Origin: Chelonoidis abingdonii
Lineage: Eukaryota > Chordata > Testudines > Testudinidae
Assembly (NCBI RefSeq): GCF_003597395.2
Contig: NC_133777.1
Span: forward strand, 6,938,042 to 7,002,041
Direction: 5' to 3'
DNA: 64,000 bases
Shown here: positions 23,121 through 35,400 of the stretch, piece by piece
How the letters are laid out: each line of letters opens with the position of its first letter
How positions within the stretch are numbered: the stretch's first letter is position 1
The notes under the pieces: generated by a model
Told to the model about the DNA's origin: nothing
The model's input: the letters and a program-made list of their open reading frames with translations, nothing else
Databases searched by the model: none
Position numbers and translations under genes: made by a program

Positions 23121-23739
23121 GTGCTGTCTATTATTAAAGTTGCCCAATATGTCTCATTTTAAGACCTGGTTTTCAGTTGTGCATAACTTTGCCAAACTTT
23201 AACCATCTGGGTTGAAATTTTCCACGTCAGGTGTCAGTCTCAGAGTGAATTCTTTTTGGAAAATTTCAGCCAAAACAGTTCAGCCATTTCTAAGAACAAG
23301 GGCAGGGAAAAATAGGTTTTGCGCTTATAAAAAAATTCCGGTGGCCTTTTCTTTGAACACGTTGAAGCACTCCCATGCTTTGGAGCAGGGACTTGAAATT
23401 CGGCGGGGGGTTGGCCTTTGTGTCAAGGATGTGCCTTTTGTTGTCCCTGGGAAAACCCACCCAAGTGTGGCCAAGTTATAAGCCTTTGAGGAGAAAAAAA
23501 ATCACAGTTTGCCCACAGTAGGTAGAGAATAATTCAACTGTAGCAGCTAAAATAGCTCAAGATTCTGTCCTCACTGAGCATGGTCCATCCCCTCACAGAC
23601 CCTACTGCTGACCAGACTGAGAGTCGGCCATCCCCACAGGGACGAGGGTGCTGAAAGCATATGTTTAACTCTATTACATTCACCCTTTTTTCTTGCACCT
23701 CATCCTAATCCTTTGCTGAACCACAGACGCCAGACCAAG

Positions 23740-24400
23740 GGGAGGGAAGGGAGTAGACTGAGACAAGGATTCTGGTGAGCCTTGCACTGGAGGGATGGAG
23801 CGGGAGTGACAGTGGGATGAGCTGCATATGGAGACTGGGACTGGGAGTTGGAGGGGAGAGGAGGCCAAGAAAGGAGACTGGGACGGAGCACCGTGGTGTG
23901 GGGAGACTGGGACTGGAACCGGCAAGGGAAATGGGCAGGGGACCTGTTGGCTATGGAGTGGAACTGGAACTTGCTGGACAAGGTGACTGGGAGTAGGAAC
24001 CCAGTGGCAGCCAGAAGGGAGGGGAGGCAAGAAGGTGCAGGGAGAGAACTGGGACTGGCTGGGCAGAGAGATGGGGAAAAGGAGCCAGGGAGCGGAGAAC
24101 TGGGACAAGGAACTGGAGAGGGAGGACTTAGGAGATTGAGAGGAGCCTGGGGAGACTAGGACTGGGAGCCAGAGACAGATCTGACAAGAGCCAAGAGGAG
24201 GGGACTGGGGCTGATTAGGGACGAGATGTGGCCGGAGCGGGGAGCTGGAACTGGATGTGGGGAGGGGGGAGACTGGGAGGGGCAGGCTAGGAGAATGGAA
24301 CTGGGACAAGAGCCAAGCGTGGGGAAGGGACAGGACTGGGCCAAGGACAGGGTAGAGGGGGCGAAGCAGAAGAGGACAAGCTTGGGGGAAACAGGCAGAG
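23740..24400. repeat. Degenerate GA/GGACTGGGA-rich minisatellite
   Basis: About 660 bases of strongly purine-rich plus strand with recurring 'gactgggactgg', 'ggaactgg', 'gggaga' and 'gcaggg' motifs spaced irregularly (about 15-40 bases). The strand bias keeps both strands open, giving a spurious 246-codon minus frame of Ser/Pro/Gln/Leu-rich low complexity. It is not a gene. A similar but weaker purine-rich tract lies at 32900-33200. Confidence 0.75.
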
Positions 24401-25024
24401 ACGTCTGTGCCCATTAGCACACGCTCCTCCTGAGTCTCACCATTCTGCTGCTGTCAGTAAACATCTGTTAAACTCACTGGCAAAGGGTGTGTCTTATCCC
24501 CTTCTAGTGCAGGTTCACATAGAAGATGACAACCTACTACTGCTATAAGCTACTCTGCTAGCATAAGTTACAGAGGTCTGTGTGGTGGATCTAAACCCTG
24601 CTGATGACCCATGTGGGTGTCAATATGATGCCACATGATTAAATTTCTGGTTTTTTTCCCCCCAGTTTGATTTTTTTAAAACCTAGGAAATTATACACGC
24701 ACACAAACATTAAATGAACATTACGAGGGTTGCAAAGTCAAAAACACAAAAGTTAGGAAATGCCAAAATTAAAGGTGCCTTCGCAACCTTAATCTGGCAC
24801 CCTTGTAAGCATGAGGAGTCTATAATTACATGATCGCATATTATTTTTTCCACAGGACTTCTTCATTCAATGCCCAGGATGGATCTGCCCTGGGGATGAG
24901 TCAGAGTTGTGTAATGAAGGAGGCTGTTGTCTGTTGAATCCTGATTTATTTGCTGCAGAAGTGAAAAGGTCTGTAGTGACCGAGAAAGGGGACTGCAGGA
25001 AGAGAAAGGCGGAGCTCACTGTTA

Positions 25025-25480
25025 AGGCAGTTGAAAGCTGCCTTGGAGAACTGGATTCTATCCCTGTCTCTGCCACAGAATTTCTTTGTGATTCTGAGCA
25101 AGTCCCTTAAACCAAACTTTTCAGAGGTGGTCACTGATTGTGTGCACTTCATTTTCTGGGTGCCCAACTTGACACCTGGGGTCTGATTTGCAGAGGTGCT
25201 GAGCACTCACAACTGGAGCTGAGCTTTGAACACACAGAGCTAAGGACTCTGAAAAACCAGGGCTTAAGTGTCTCAGATTGGCCACCCAAAATTAGTGGAA
25301 ATTGTTTACCTTAATCTCTCTGTGCCTCAATTCCCCAACTGTAAAATGGGTATAATACCATCCCCCGGTTACAGGGATATTGTGAAGATAAATCCACTAA
25401 CATCTAAAACACAGTCAGATACTACTGCGATGAGCACCAAAGAAAAGTCCATGAGAATAGCATGCAGTATGTAAGGCCTG
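25025..25480 (+). repeat. MIR/CORE-like SINE (sense), with internal insertion-like segment
   Basis: 'ggattctatccctgtctctgcc', 'tgtgattctgagcaagtccctta' then, after about 200 bases including 'ggtctgatttgcagaggtgctgagcac', 'cttaatctctctgtgcctcaattccccaactgtaaaatgggtataata', 'acagggatattgtgaagataaatccac' and 'tcagatactactgcgatgagcacc'. Both ends belong to one MIR-like tRNA-derived SINE. The middle 'gaggtgctgagcac' text is a recurrent companion segment also seen in the 41755 copy. Confidence 0.65.
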
Positions 25481-25704
25481 GGGCCAGATATTGAACAATA
25501 AGGAGAAAACCAAGTATTGATCGGCTGCTTATTAAGTGAGTACTGTCCATTCTGTGCACTGAATGAGGCAGAGGTCCTGTGGAAAAAAACAGTACATGAT
25601 CACGTACTTAAAGACTGTATCGTAATGCATACACACAAAGAGGCTGGATTAAGGTTGCACAAGCAACTTTCATACTAGCAGTTCCTTATTTTCGAGTGCT
25701 AGAC

Positions 25705-25870
25705 TTTGCAATCTCAGGAAGGGTTAACAACAATAAACAATCCCAGTCTTTTCAACCTCTCCTCATAGGAGAGTTTGTCAATGTCCCTAATCCTTCTCTG
25801 AACCCTTTCTAATTCTGCCATATCCTTATGAAGATGGGGTAACCAGTACTGCACCCAGATGAGGCCCTAC
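25705..25870 (-). mobile_element. CR1 LINE ORF2 C-terminal fragment (antisense)
   Basis: On plus: 'aatcccagtcttttcaacctctcctcataggagag', 'ccctaatccttctctgaaccctttctaattctgccatatcc', 'ggggtaaccagtactgcacccagatgaggcc'. This is the antisense order of the CR1 reverse-transcriptase tail region, known from chicken and turtle CR1 (the coding strand has the 'cctcacctggagtactg' landmark). Stops and indels break every frame. Confidence 0.7.
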
Positions 25871-26525
25871 CCACTTCTGCTTTGGTGCTCTCTTAAGACT
25901 CCCCTCAAAGGCCTCTTAATGGCCCAGCCAGCCCCTTGGTGGTCTTTCCACCATGTCTTTTATGCAAATCAGCCTCTAACAACAATTGTATTATGCAAAT
26001 AAACCCCCTTGCACACAGGGGAGGGAAGCAGGGACGGTTTGTAGAGTGGCAGTTAAACTGCCATAATGGATTTTCTTGCTTACTATTAACCCACGGAAAA
26101 TCACTGTGGGGAGGGGGGGGGCATTTGGAGGGATTTGAGCCCTGCGACTCATCTGAGCCCTGCTCAGCCGCCATATCATACCATTTATATACCATATATC
26201 ATATCATTCCTTTAGTTTCTAAAACTGTCCTAGTGAGTTATGCCCATGTCTTTATTGCTGTTAGTTAATGTCTGTAAAGCCTTAGGTAAGTGCTCAGATA
26301 CCATTGTAATATATGTGTGGGAGGGATGAATGGTTAGGCCAAGTCAGCAGCTCTCAGAAAATGGCCTACAGAACAGTTAGCCATGAACCTGTGGAGAGCT
26401 GATTTCACTGCCTAACCTTCCAGTTGGTTCTTTGGGCCTGCAGGCTCTTCCTTGTAAAGAAGAGCCTTGGTATCTATAGAAGCCACTGGAAACAAAGAGG
26501 AGCAGCCAGTCTTGTCACCTTCAGT
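25871..26525. other. Non-genic, nothing recognised
   Basis: No exon recognised. 'ctgtaaagccttaggtaagtgctcagataccattgtaat' near 26270-26310 resembles a SINE tail. Confidence 0.4.
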
Positions 26526-26527
26526 AG

Positions 26528-26780
26528 GGGCAGGTCTATACTTAAAATACTGCAGCGCATTAGTGAAGACACTATCTACCCCAAGAGGGGCTCTCCTGTC
26601 GGTGCGGGTAATCCACCTCCCTGAGAGGCAGTAGCTACGTCAACGGGAGAATTCTCCCATCAACTTAGCACTGTCTACACCGGTGGGTTAGGTTGATTTA
26701 ACTGTGCTCAGGGGGTGGATTTTTCACACCCCAGAGCAACATAGTTATACCGACCTGATTTCCCAGTGTGGACCTGGCCA
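26528..26780. mobile_element. Harbinger-type MITE
   Basis: The left end 'gggcaggtctatact' and right end 'cagtgtggacctggcc' are imperfect inverted repeats (the latter inverted reads GGCCAGGTCCACACT) and share the GTCTACACT core of the Harbinger at 8756-13060. The right half folds on itself: 'ggttaggttgatttaactgtgctcaggggg' pairs imperfectly with 'cacaccccagagcaacatagttataccgacct'. No coding capacity. Short, structured, Harbinger-mobilised elements of this type are common in turtles. Confidence 0.7.
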
Positions 26781-29700
26781 AGAAGTCGCCTCTACAGAAT
26801 ACAAAGAGGAGAGAAAACAGGAACCACCTTAAGGGACCAGAGCCACCAGCTGAACAGTTAAAGATGACTAAATACTTTCCTGACATATATTATTTTTCCA
26901 TGTAAGCAATAGCTGTTATTGCCCCTGGGGTTTTGCACAATCACTGGGAGAGGAGGTTGTTCAGATGATTGTAAATGAGGGAGGAGGTGAACATGTCAGT
27001 GTGAAAAGAAGGCAGGTGTCCAAAAAAAGTCTCTGCCTCCAGTAAAATGTGGTCCACTCTATGAAAACACTTGAGAACCCTGTTGTGGGTATTAGGAAAC
27101 AGTCCCACACAGCCATGCTTTCCACTTCCCTTCCTCCAGATGGAGGACTGAATGGGAATCCCTTTAGGACCTATCCACACCACACGCCAGAGGAATGACA
27201 AGCGCACTCTCTTCCCAGCCCCTCCAGCTAAGCATGTTGCCTCCACAACTCTTCTAGCATCTGCTGCCTCAGGGGGCAAGAGAGCAAAACTAGGAACTGA
27301 ACACAGGTTATGCTTCATGGCAACAAAGATGTAAAGACTGCCATTCAGCCTCTCTCTCTCTGAACGTTTCATGCAGAGCAGCTGGTCTTTGATGCAGTGA
27401 GAGCATCACACGGAAGACCGGGTGGTTAAATTCCCAAGTGCTTTTATTACTGACGCTCAGACAGGGGCATCAGACTCGACTCTGAATCATTTTTAATGTG
27501 ATGATCGATGGCAGGACACAAACAACACAGGACTAACATGGATCCTATTGTGCTTTCTATACCAGTCCAATGATATTGCGGGTAAAACATTGGCCATTAC
27601 AGACACCAGCTAATCTGCGAACATGCTGGATCCAGGCTAGATGTTCAAAACCGTCAGCTCTCAAAGCAGCCTGCTGCTGCTTGTGCTAAAAAAGAATCTA
27701 TGTTAGATGTAGTGGCAGGTCTTAAAGCTTCTGTGGGCCATTAGACGGCAGTGCTAGTCATACAGCGAGCAGGCATCCATCAGAGAACAGTGCTGACGCG
27801 TATGCACCTAGCCGCTATATAGCCATTCGTTAGCATTACCTAAATATATAGCACCATGCAAAGAGCAGCCTCCCTTTAGCAACATACCTCCTCCCCACCA
27901 CACTCTGCCCTTAGAAGAATGACTTCAGCTCTTTTGCAGTATAACAGTGCTCGCATTCATTCAAGGCGCACTGATGGCACACGACGTTGCTAGGCGTAAC
28001 TATATGCCGTATCTGGGACGCATTCCTGTACTTTTGGGTGGCTCATCGTCATCGGGCCTCATGAATTTGTAAGGCAACCTCTGCCCATAGCTGCTTCTAC
28101 AACCACAATAAAATTCCCCTGCTCTCCTAACAGATAGGTAAAGAACAGTGTACCGGGGTGGTTCACACTGAGATCTCTCTTAAATCGCTTTCAGACAACT
28201 TGTTTCGTGCCTTGGAATGAAAGGGGATGCATGCAAAATGCCTTGTGCACCAGTGATCACCAGCTGTGTAATGCCCTGGGGGATCCCTACCAGTCAGTGT
28301 GAATTAGAGCAGTCCCTAAGGCTGGTTGTGTGTACTCTAAAGACTGAATTTTAAACCACCTTTGCCCTGCCCTCTTGGGTCAGACCCAAGGATCTGGGCC
28401 AGAGAGATGAGGGGCACACATCTGGCACAACCCCCTAGTGCCACGGTTTACTTTACGCTCACACAGCACAGACAAGGACTTGGTTTTAAGACATCACCCG
28501 AAAGACCTGCACACATAATAAACTTCCTGGAACTCACTTGATCTGTTTCAAAAAATTGGAAGGGCTCAGTCAATCCTCCTGGGATTCCAACCTGTGATTC
28601 TAGGAAATCTAGGTGCCTTCAGTGGAGCTATTTCCAGTGAGCACCACTGTAATGAGAAAAGAACCGTGCCCTCTGAGATATTCAGTCATAAGCCTTTGAC
28701 CACTAAGCCTTCCCTCCAGTTTTGTCCGTTCTTATATCTCCCTTCAGTCCCCCGAAGTCTGTCACTATTCCCCCCATTCCCACACCAGTCTTATCTCATT
28801 CCCTTTTCCACTATGATCGGGTCTTTGATTGCGTGATCACACAACTATAATGAGACAAATATTTATTTTGCAGCTATCGCTTAATCAGGCTGAAGGTATA
28901 GAAATATTTCATATACTAATCAGAGTATCTTCAGTAATCAGTATAGTAAATAACTCGGATAAATTAACACAGGAGAACTTGCCTATCAGGTTTTAGCCTT
29001 ACACATATGAACATTAAAGACTAATTTCCCCCCAGATTTGGGCCTGATCCTAAAAGGTGCTGCGTCCCAGCTCCCATGGATCTTGGTGAGAGCTGCGAGT
29101 ACTAAGCCCGGACAGGATCAGACATTGGTGAGGCATATTTATTCATGCAGACGTTATGCTTTGTTTTCTGTGTATTGCACCTTTGCATCTCCAAGGATTG
29201 TGCTGTTCGCATTCGTTTCACTGCAGACTGTCACTGAAGACACACTGGGGCAGGTCCTGTCCCCTGCTCTGGTCTCCACATGCCACTCTGGCCGTGACTA
29301 GGGACCATATCGGAAACTAGCCAGAGGAAAAGTCCTCCTGCACTCGCATAGTGCAGGGCAGCCATATGCAGCCCTGCGCTGCACTCCTCGTAAGCCCTGG
29401 TGGAGGGGCCACGCTGGAGATGGGAGGGGACAGGTCCATAGCACATGGCACTAAGGAGATTATGGGCTGTGACGCAGCCTACAGCCACTCAGGACGGCTT
29501 GACATAAGTTAGAGCAACTGGGAGTTCTTCATGGGAGCCGGGGAGTCTCTCCGCATTGAATCCTTCAGGTGAGACCTGAAACAGACAACCTGCCGGCTCC
29601 GCACGGACATTAATGATCCCAGATGACACTTTCTGTAAGTGTAGGGGCTGCCCAGGTCAAAAGGCACCCCACCCCCACCTCCAAAGTGTGCAGTTTGCTG

Positions 29701-30595
29701 TGAACAGGCTGAAGCCTTTTAAACCAGAAGTGGCTGCAGTCCTGAGGCTATTCCTATAATTACAGAGGGCTGTATTCTGCTGTTCTCACTCAGTCACAAC
29801 TCCCACAGAGCACAAACCAGGCCAGGACTTCAGGATTTTGCCCCTAGTGTGTGAAATATTTTGGGATCCTTGTGAATAAACAGTACTAGATGAATGGGAG
29901 ATATTAGGATAATGATGACTATAAATGTAATTAGTGCAGGAAGCTCCTGAGCGGATTTCAAACGATGTTGCAAATCCTTGTGTGAAAACAAGCCTCTGCA
30001 TTGTGGTCTGGTCTTGTCGGTCAACAAGAGTCCCCACTGAGCTATCTGACTAAAATCTACCCAGGCATTCTTTAGTGTGCCTCCTTTATCCCGAATTTTC
30101 CCACACACTGTCACATTCCCACTGTCTGGAAAACCTAACCATAGAACTACAGATGTGCAACTGTCTGTCCAGAGTGTCATTCAAAAGAACCCTTCACTAC
30201 AGCCCAGACACGCTATCCACAATCTTAACTAATACATCCTGGGGCCCTCAAGGAGTTGATAGATGTATACAGTTCCTCTTCTATACAGCTGCAGTCCTTT
30301 AGAGAGGGTATCTAGACTCAACAATAGACCTGCTGTTGCTTTCAAGAAAGAACCTCTTCAGCCAGACTGAGCTAAATTCTTCCCTCGGTTACACCCGGGT
30401 GATTCTACGAAAGTTCAGGAGGGTTGCCAGGGTAGAACCGAAAGCAGAATCTGGCCCTTTGGAGACAGTGTCTGTAGTTTCACCTTGTGCAACAGCCTCA
30501 GAGAAATCTGGGAAACTGGCTGGAATTGAACCACTTTGGGGACAAGGCAAGCAGAGAGGAGCAGGTAATAAGATTTCTAACTGGTGCTGGTAGAA
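26781..30595. other. Non-genic, minor repeat trace
   Basis: No exon recognised. A possible LINE/SINE tail ('attttgggatccttgtgaataaacagtactagatgaatgg') sits at 29845-29900. A CT repeat is at about 27350-27362. Frames up to 143 codons (minus, 26941-27372) have no recognisable domain. Confidence 0.4.
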
Positions 30596-30599
30596 AGAA

Positions 30600-31260
30600 G
30601 GAAGTAATATAACAGTTTAATTAATCTGTGCCTATTAGCGTTATTAAAGAAAACAGGGAGCGAATGGAGATTTACCTCCGAGAATATCATCAAATGGGAA
30701 AACATCGGCAGGGAATTATGTGTCTCAGTGCCCAGTTTAAATACCAGCATGGAAGTGTGGTGTTACTGACAGGTAGTGATCAAATGCCACAGTGCTTAGA
30801 AGTCATTAGCTGAGGAAACAGGGAGAAAGAGAATGGAGGAGGGGGGCAAGGGAGAAACAGAGAAGGAAGAAAAGGAATTAATTTAATAATTTAATTAAAA
30901 ATGATCTTTAGAGTCTGCTTCTTGATTGGTGTGGTTTTGGGGCTTGGCGGAGCTGCGGAACGGTATGGAAGGAAAATCAAGGTTGCTGGGGCTTTTTGAA
31001 GCTGATTAAAGAAAACTAAGCAGTTTTCATGTGCAGGAAGATAAATCCCCATTTTCTCAGTCTCAAGACAATCCAGTTATTTACTGACAGTTTTACTGTG
31101 AAATAAAGGGTTTTAAGCTTCTTTCTACTTGATGTCTCCATAGCCTGAATATTATTAGATCCCACCCTGGTGCAGACTGAGTTTTGGTTAATAAATTGAA
31201 CGTCATTAGACAGGAAAGCCTTCTACTGAATGCTGCCATTTTTTATTTTTTTTTTCCTGT
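30600..31260. promoter_or_regulatory. Candidate conserved non-coding element
   Basis: Low-CpG, repeat-free, AT-rich DNA with many homeodomain-type cores: 'gtttaattaatctg', 'attagcgttattaaag', 'gtcattagctgagg', 'ggaattaatttaataatttaattaaaaatgat', 'gctgattaaag'. Such composition is typical of developmental enhancers. A 61-codon plus frame at 30628-30813 inside it has no known domain. The call is inference; only cross-species alignment can test it. Confidence 0.35.
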
Positions 31261-32899
31261 TGTTGCAGGTCAGGCTGTAAGTAGGTGGCAAGAATCAAAA
31301 GAGAGGAAGTGTGCTTGGCAAACGGGGGAACTCAAAGAAAACATTTCAGTTGGGCTCAGGTTCAGCCCGTGGAGGTTTGTTTTGCCAATGTGATACTCAG
31401 CTGAATCACAATCTGGACAGACTGAGCGTCTCTCCCGTCCAGTAATGTCCCCCCAAAGCTGGGAGCTGGTGCCTACTCTCTCTAAAAGTCGAGCATTTGT
31501 ACAGCTGGTGTAAAATTGTGGATCCCTCACTTAAAGCATCTTTCTATAAATGCTCCTGCTTTTCTCAGAACCCAAAATCAAAATAGAGCTTCACTATAAT
31601 TGCCAATGCACTGCCGCCCTACGAACTCAACCTAAACCACACCCAGCAACAACTGACAGCAGCAGAAACGGTGGAACTATTACCTAGTTACGGCACTAAA
31701 GGTGTGACACAGCTGGGAAAAGAATGGTCTTTATTGCCTGGTGCTCGTCACATGACAAAGGACAGCGTTACCCACCGCACATCAATATCTATTGGCTCCA
31801 GAGGCAAAGGCACAGTTGGGACCAACCGCATCCTTTCTTACTGGCAGTCACTTAAACCAAGGCCCTGACCCTCGGTAGTGAGATACGTAACTATGATCTT
31901 CACTGATCGCATCTGCACCGCTTGGGCATCCACACAGCTACTGCTCATATAGTCTCTCCTCATGGCAGGGCCCAGCTTAGGGTACGAAATGGGATAGATT
32001 TTCTGGGAAAAAGTCTCCTCTTTAGCTGATCCAAAGTCTTCATCAGGAATGTTGAGGGATTGCACCCAGGACTTTATAGGGTGGGCCATTTAATATTAAG
32101 GATTTAAGAAACAAACTCAGCTTGAGTGTATGGACCCAATTCTTGGATCCACGACAGCCCTTTGGGGCTGCAGAACTAGTGAATCTGGCCAGCCCTGCCA
32201 TGGCTTTTCTCCTTAAACTAAGGTTTCATCTCCCACAATGCAACACTCCCTATGCACGCAAGAAATGAATCAGCTGGTAGGCAGTACTGAAGGAGTCACT
32301 AGAACCCTCTTCCCCCTTGCCCCTCTGGAGACAAAACCCACTTCTTCCCATCAATCTCATCTCCAGAAGCTGAGGAGAGCACTGCTCTTTCCCTCGAGAA
32401 TCCAGGCCCTCCATGTGGCTTTCCCTGTCACCTACTCACCTATTTTTATAATCTGGCCACTGTGCATTTGTATTATAGCAGACAATCACACAAGTGAACT
32501 ACAGGAGGTGAAATGCATCAAACCACTCAAAGTTAATTCAGGCAAGGGAGTTGGCCAAGAGCAGTATCAGTTGTTTGGGAGCAAGTGCTCGGTCAGTTAC
32601 TGGGGGCACTCGCCTACCTGCTGCAGGAAAAACAAATGGCAACTATACACACAGACCTCTAATTCTGGGCCAAACCCTGATGCAACAGTAACAAACGTGT
32701 AAAAGAAGCCAAATCCCACAAATTTAGGGATTAAGGAAAGATCTTTAGATCTTTGGGATCTGGGCTCAGCTGTCTGAGTGTGGCAGCAAGTCCAGAAGAA
32801 ACGTAGAATCAAATCCTGCCCTGACCTATACCCATGATTGTGATTTTAACTTGTGTAAAAAGCATAAGAGCCTCAGGCAAGCCTTTTTAAAAATAAATA
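31261..32899. other. Non-genic, nothing recognised
   Basis: No exon or clear repeat could be supported. The 154-codon plus frame at 32238-32702 has no domain pattern, codon periodicity by eye, or splice context. Confidence 0.4.
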
Positions 32900-33200
32900 C
32901 TTAAAGCTGGAGGATGGGGAGAGGGATATGAGAGGAAGATCAAGCAGTGACTGGGGAAAGAAGTGGAAAGGAGAGTCTGCTCAGTGAACAGGACTTGGGG
33001 AGGAAGTGAAAGGAGCCCATAAGTTAGCGGACTGGGAGGAAGTGACTGTCAGGCGTTGGGAACAGTCTGTTTTGGGACACTGGGGGAGAGATCAGGGAGG
33101 CCAACAGGAAGCAGAACTGGCTGGGAGGAAGTGTTCAGGGAGTAGGATTGAGAGGAAGGCTCCTTTGGGGGTGGGGAGGAAGAGTGCATGAGTAGTGGGG
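32900..33200. repeat. Purine-rich degenerate tract
   Basis: Recurrent 'gggaggaagtg', 'gactggg' and 'aagtggaaag' motifs give a G/A-rich plus strand like a weaker version of the 23740-24400 minisatellite. Not coding. Confidence 0.5.
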
Positions 33201-33539
33201 GACTGAAGCAGAGACTGTACTAGGAGCATTATTGTTTTTGGATGGCCCCTATCTGTTTTCTGCACAAAAAGTGCTAGATTCCCAAAAGTGCTTTTTCTCT
33301 GGTGAATAAAAACAAAAGGAATAATTGCACAAAGCAAGTAGTGTTAATTAGCAGCAGATGGCTTGCAGTGACTGGACCTTCATACCTGTGCACCCCTACT
33401 TAACAGCCTTGCACTTGGAGGTGCTCCCAGATTCTGCTGCTTTCGCCAGCTGAACAATTGCAGACCTGCGAGAAGCCCAGATACTGTAGCAGAGACAGCA
33501 GCTCCCGGAGCTGCTTTAGGGAAATCCAGTTTACAGCCA

Positions 33540-34155
33540 AGGCAAGGCATGCGGAGTCATTAATCTAGGTCTTCTGCCAACAGGGATGGCTTTGCATTAG
33601 CGCCGGGCCCTTTGTAGTTCAGACAATCAACCGTATTCAAACAGCGCGAGATAACACTGCAGAAAGCTGAGACCACTGCAGCTCATTCCTCCTGTAACTG
33701 GGGGGAGAGGATTTACAGGGGAAATAGCATTGCATTAATGGGACTGCTCAGTATTCTGCACAGACACTGGCGGATAATGTCTTTGCAAACTAACTGCAAT
33801 AAATTAATTAAATTAATCTACTATGCTGTGCTTTTCCCCACCCAACAGGAAATTCAAGGATGATCGGGGCTTGCCTTATCCTCCATAGCCTATGAAAGAA
33901 TCTGATCTTACTTTCTCCGAGTTTCTGAGGCCCTGAATTGCAAAGTACCACCTGCCTCACTAAACTAATCACCAGCCTGGTGGTTTAGATCACATCAGTT
34001 TTACATGTAATTAAGACTGTCCAGGAGGGCATGCAGCTGCTTACATGGTTGTTCCCACTATACAGCAACCGTGCCTCCTGCTCAGATAGGTGCAATTAAA
34101 CAAGCCTGTTCACAGTCATTAAGCATTAATGCACCTCATTAGCATAAGAACTGGA
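33540..34155. promoter_or_regulatory. Candidate enhancer, dense homeodomain-type sites
   Basis: Repeat-free block with clustered TAAT/ATTA cores: 'gtcattaatctagg', 'tgcattaatgggac', 'ataaattaattaaattaatctac', 'aaactaatcacc', 'catgtaattaagac', 'tgcaattaaac', 'cattaagcattaatgcacctcattagcataag'. Also 'tgcagctgc'-like E-boxes. There is no coding pattern. The density of sites is typical of vertebrate conserved non-coding elements near developmental regulators. Inferred only. Confidence 0.4.
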
Positions 34156-34889
34156 AGAAGCTTTGATGCAGGGAATCCCGCAGGAGAAAGCGATAGAGAC
34201 AGAAAGGCAAAGGGCTGGCCCAGTATTTCCTTGTAGCACCAATCAGCCATTCTGGGTCCATTTCTCCAAACCAATGAGCCATACCACGGCTCCCTCCCCA
34301 GAAATGCGACTGGGTTTTCTCCTCCCCTCCCCCTTTCTAAATTATGCTGGTGGGGAAAAAAAAAACCTGTTGGGATATTAACCGAGTGAATCCATTAATA
34401 AGCTGAACTCTCTGTTGGCTTTGACACTACACACTAAAGCTTTAAAGAGACAGTGCCCCAGACATTGGAGACGGGTCAGGGACAACAGCGCTAACAAAGA
34501 AGCACTGTTGCCATCAGGGAGTTCAATTCCTGGCAGGTCCAGTTCTCTTTGGAGTTATGTTTTGCATACATAAAGAGCAGCTCTATATTTTCAGTCTGAA
34601 TGACTTATTTGATAATAAGGAAAATGAGAGGAAAGAAAGAACCAAAGCAAAGTTTTCATTGGAGAGAGCACAGTGTGCGCGTGCCCTCAGTAACAAGCTG
34701 CGGAATTTGGACGGCACAATGGCTGCTGTCTCTGCAACACAGGCAGCGTGCTCTGAAATTTACAGCAGTGACGGTATCACAGTGTGAGAGTAACATACAC
34801 CTCTGAGAGTAAGGTACAGTTGGTGAGTGGGGACTTAGATTTACTTAGTTTACTTAAACTTCAAGTTCTCGTTATTATGTTTTTGTCCA

Positions 34890-35045
34890 GGGTCTAGCTA
34901 GCACAACAGGGCTTGGCTCTGCTCTCTAGGCACTACTGTGATACAACAATGAACAACAACAATCTGCCTGAGTAGATTGGAATCTTCTTAAGGCAGCAAC
35001 CATGTCTTCCTTTGCGTTTGTACAACACCTGGCACCAATGGAACC
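34890..35045 (+). repeat. Old LINE/SINE 3'-end repeat
   Basis: 'ggcttggctctgctctctaggcactactgtgatacaac', 'agattggaatcttcttaaggcagcaaccatgtcttcc' and 'gtttgtacaacacctggcaccaatggaacc' follow the order of an old amniote repeat tail ('...gtgagctctttggggcagggacc...tgtacagcacctagcacaatgg'). It ends where the next repeat (35057) begins. Confidence 0.5.
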
Positions 35046-35056
35046 GCTCTGGACAT

Positions 35057-35400
35057 GGGCGCCGACTCCGTGGGTGCTCCAGGGCTGGAACATCCATGGA
35101 GAAAAAATGGTGGGTGCTGAGCACTCACTAGTAGCCAGCTCTTCCCCTCCCCCACCAGTGCCTCCCGCCCACTGGTGGCCCCGTCGATCAGCACCTCCCG
35201 CTCCCTCCCAGCGCTTCCTGCCCGCTGCAGATCAGCTGTTCCGTGGCATGCAGGAGGCGCTGGGCGGAGGGAGGGAGGGACGTGCTCAGGGGAGGAACAG
35301 GGTGGGAAGAGACAGGGCAGGATGGGGAATTGGGGGAAGAGGTGGAGTGGGGGCGGAGGCAGGGAGGCTAAGCACCCCTCGGCAGATTAGAAAGTTGTTG
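35057..35400. mobile_element. Short DNA-transposon-like repeat ('ggcgccgactccgtgggtg' type)
   Basis: Starts 'catgggcgccgactccgtgggtgctccagg', contains 'tggtgggtgctgagcactca' and a GC-rich interior with 'ggaggcgctgggcgg', and ends '...agattagaaagttg'. This layout matches a repeat common in turtle genomes whose right end normally reads '...aaagttggcgcc', the inverse of its left end. Here the right terminus has decayed, so no target duplication can be shown. Frames through it (for example 173 codons from 35002) are not genes. Confidence 0.5.

Noticed and set aside
23680..24420. 246-codon minus-strand open frame
   Set aside because: Product of a purine-biased minisatellite; Ser/Pro/Gln/Leu low complexity with no domain.
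32238..32702. 154-codon plus ORF as a gene
   Set aside because: No domain, no supporting splice or promoter signal, composition like chance translation.
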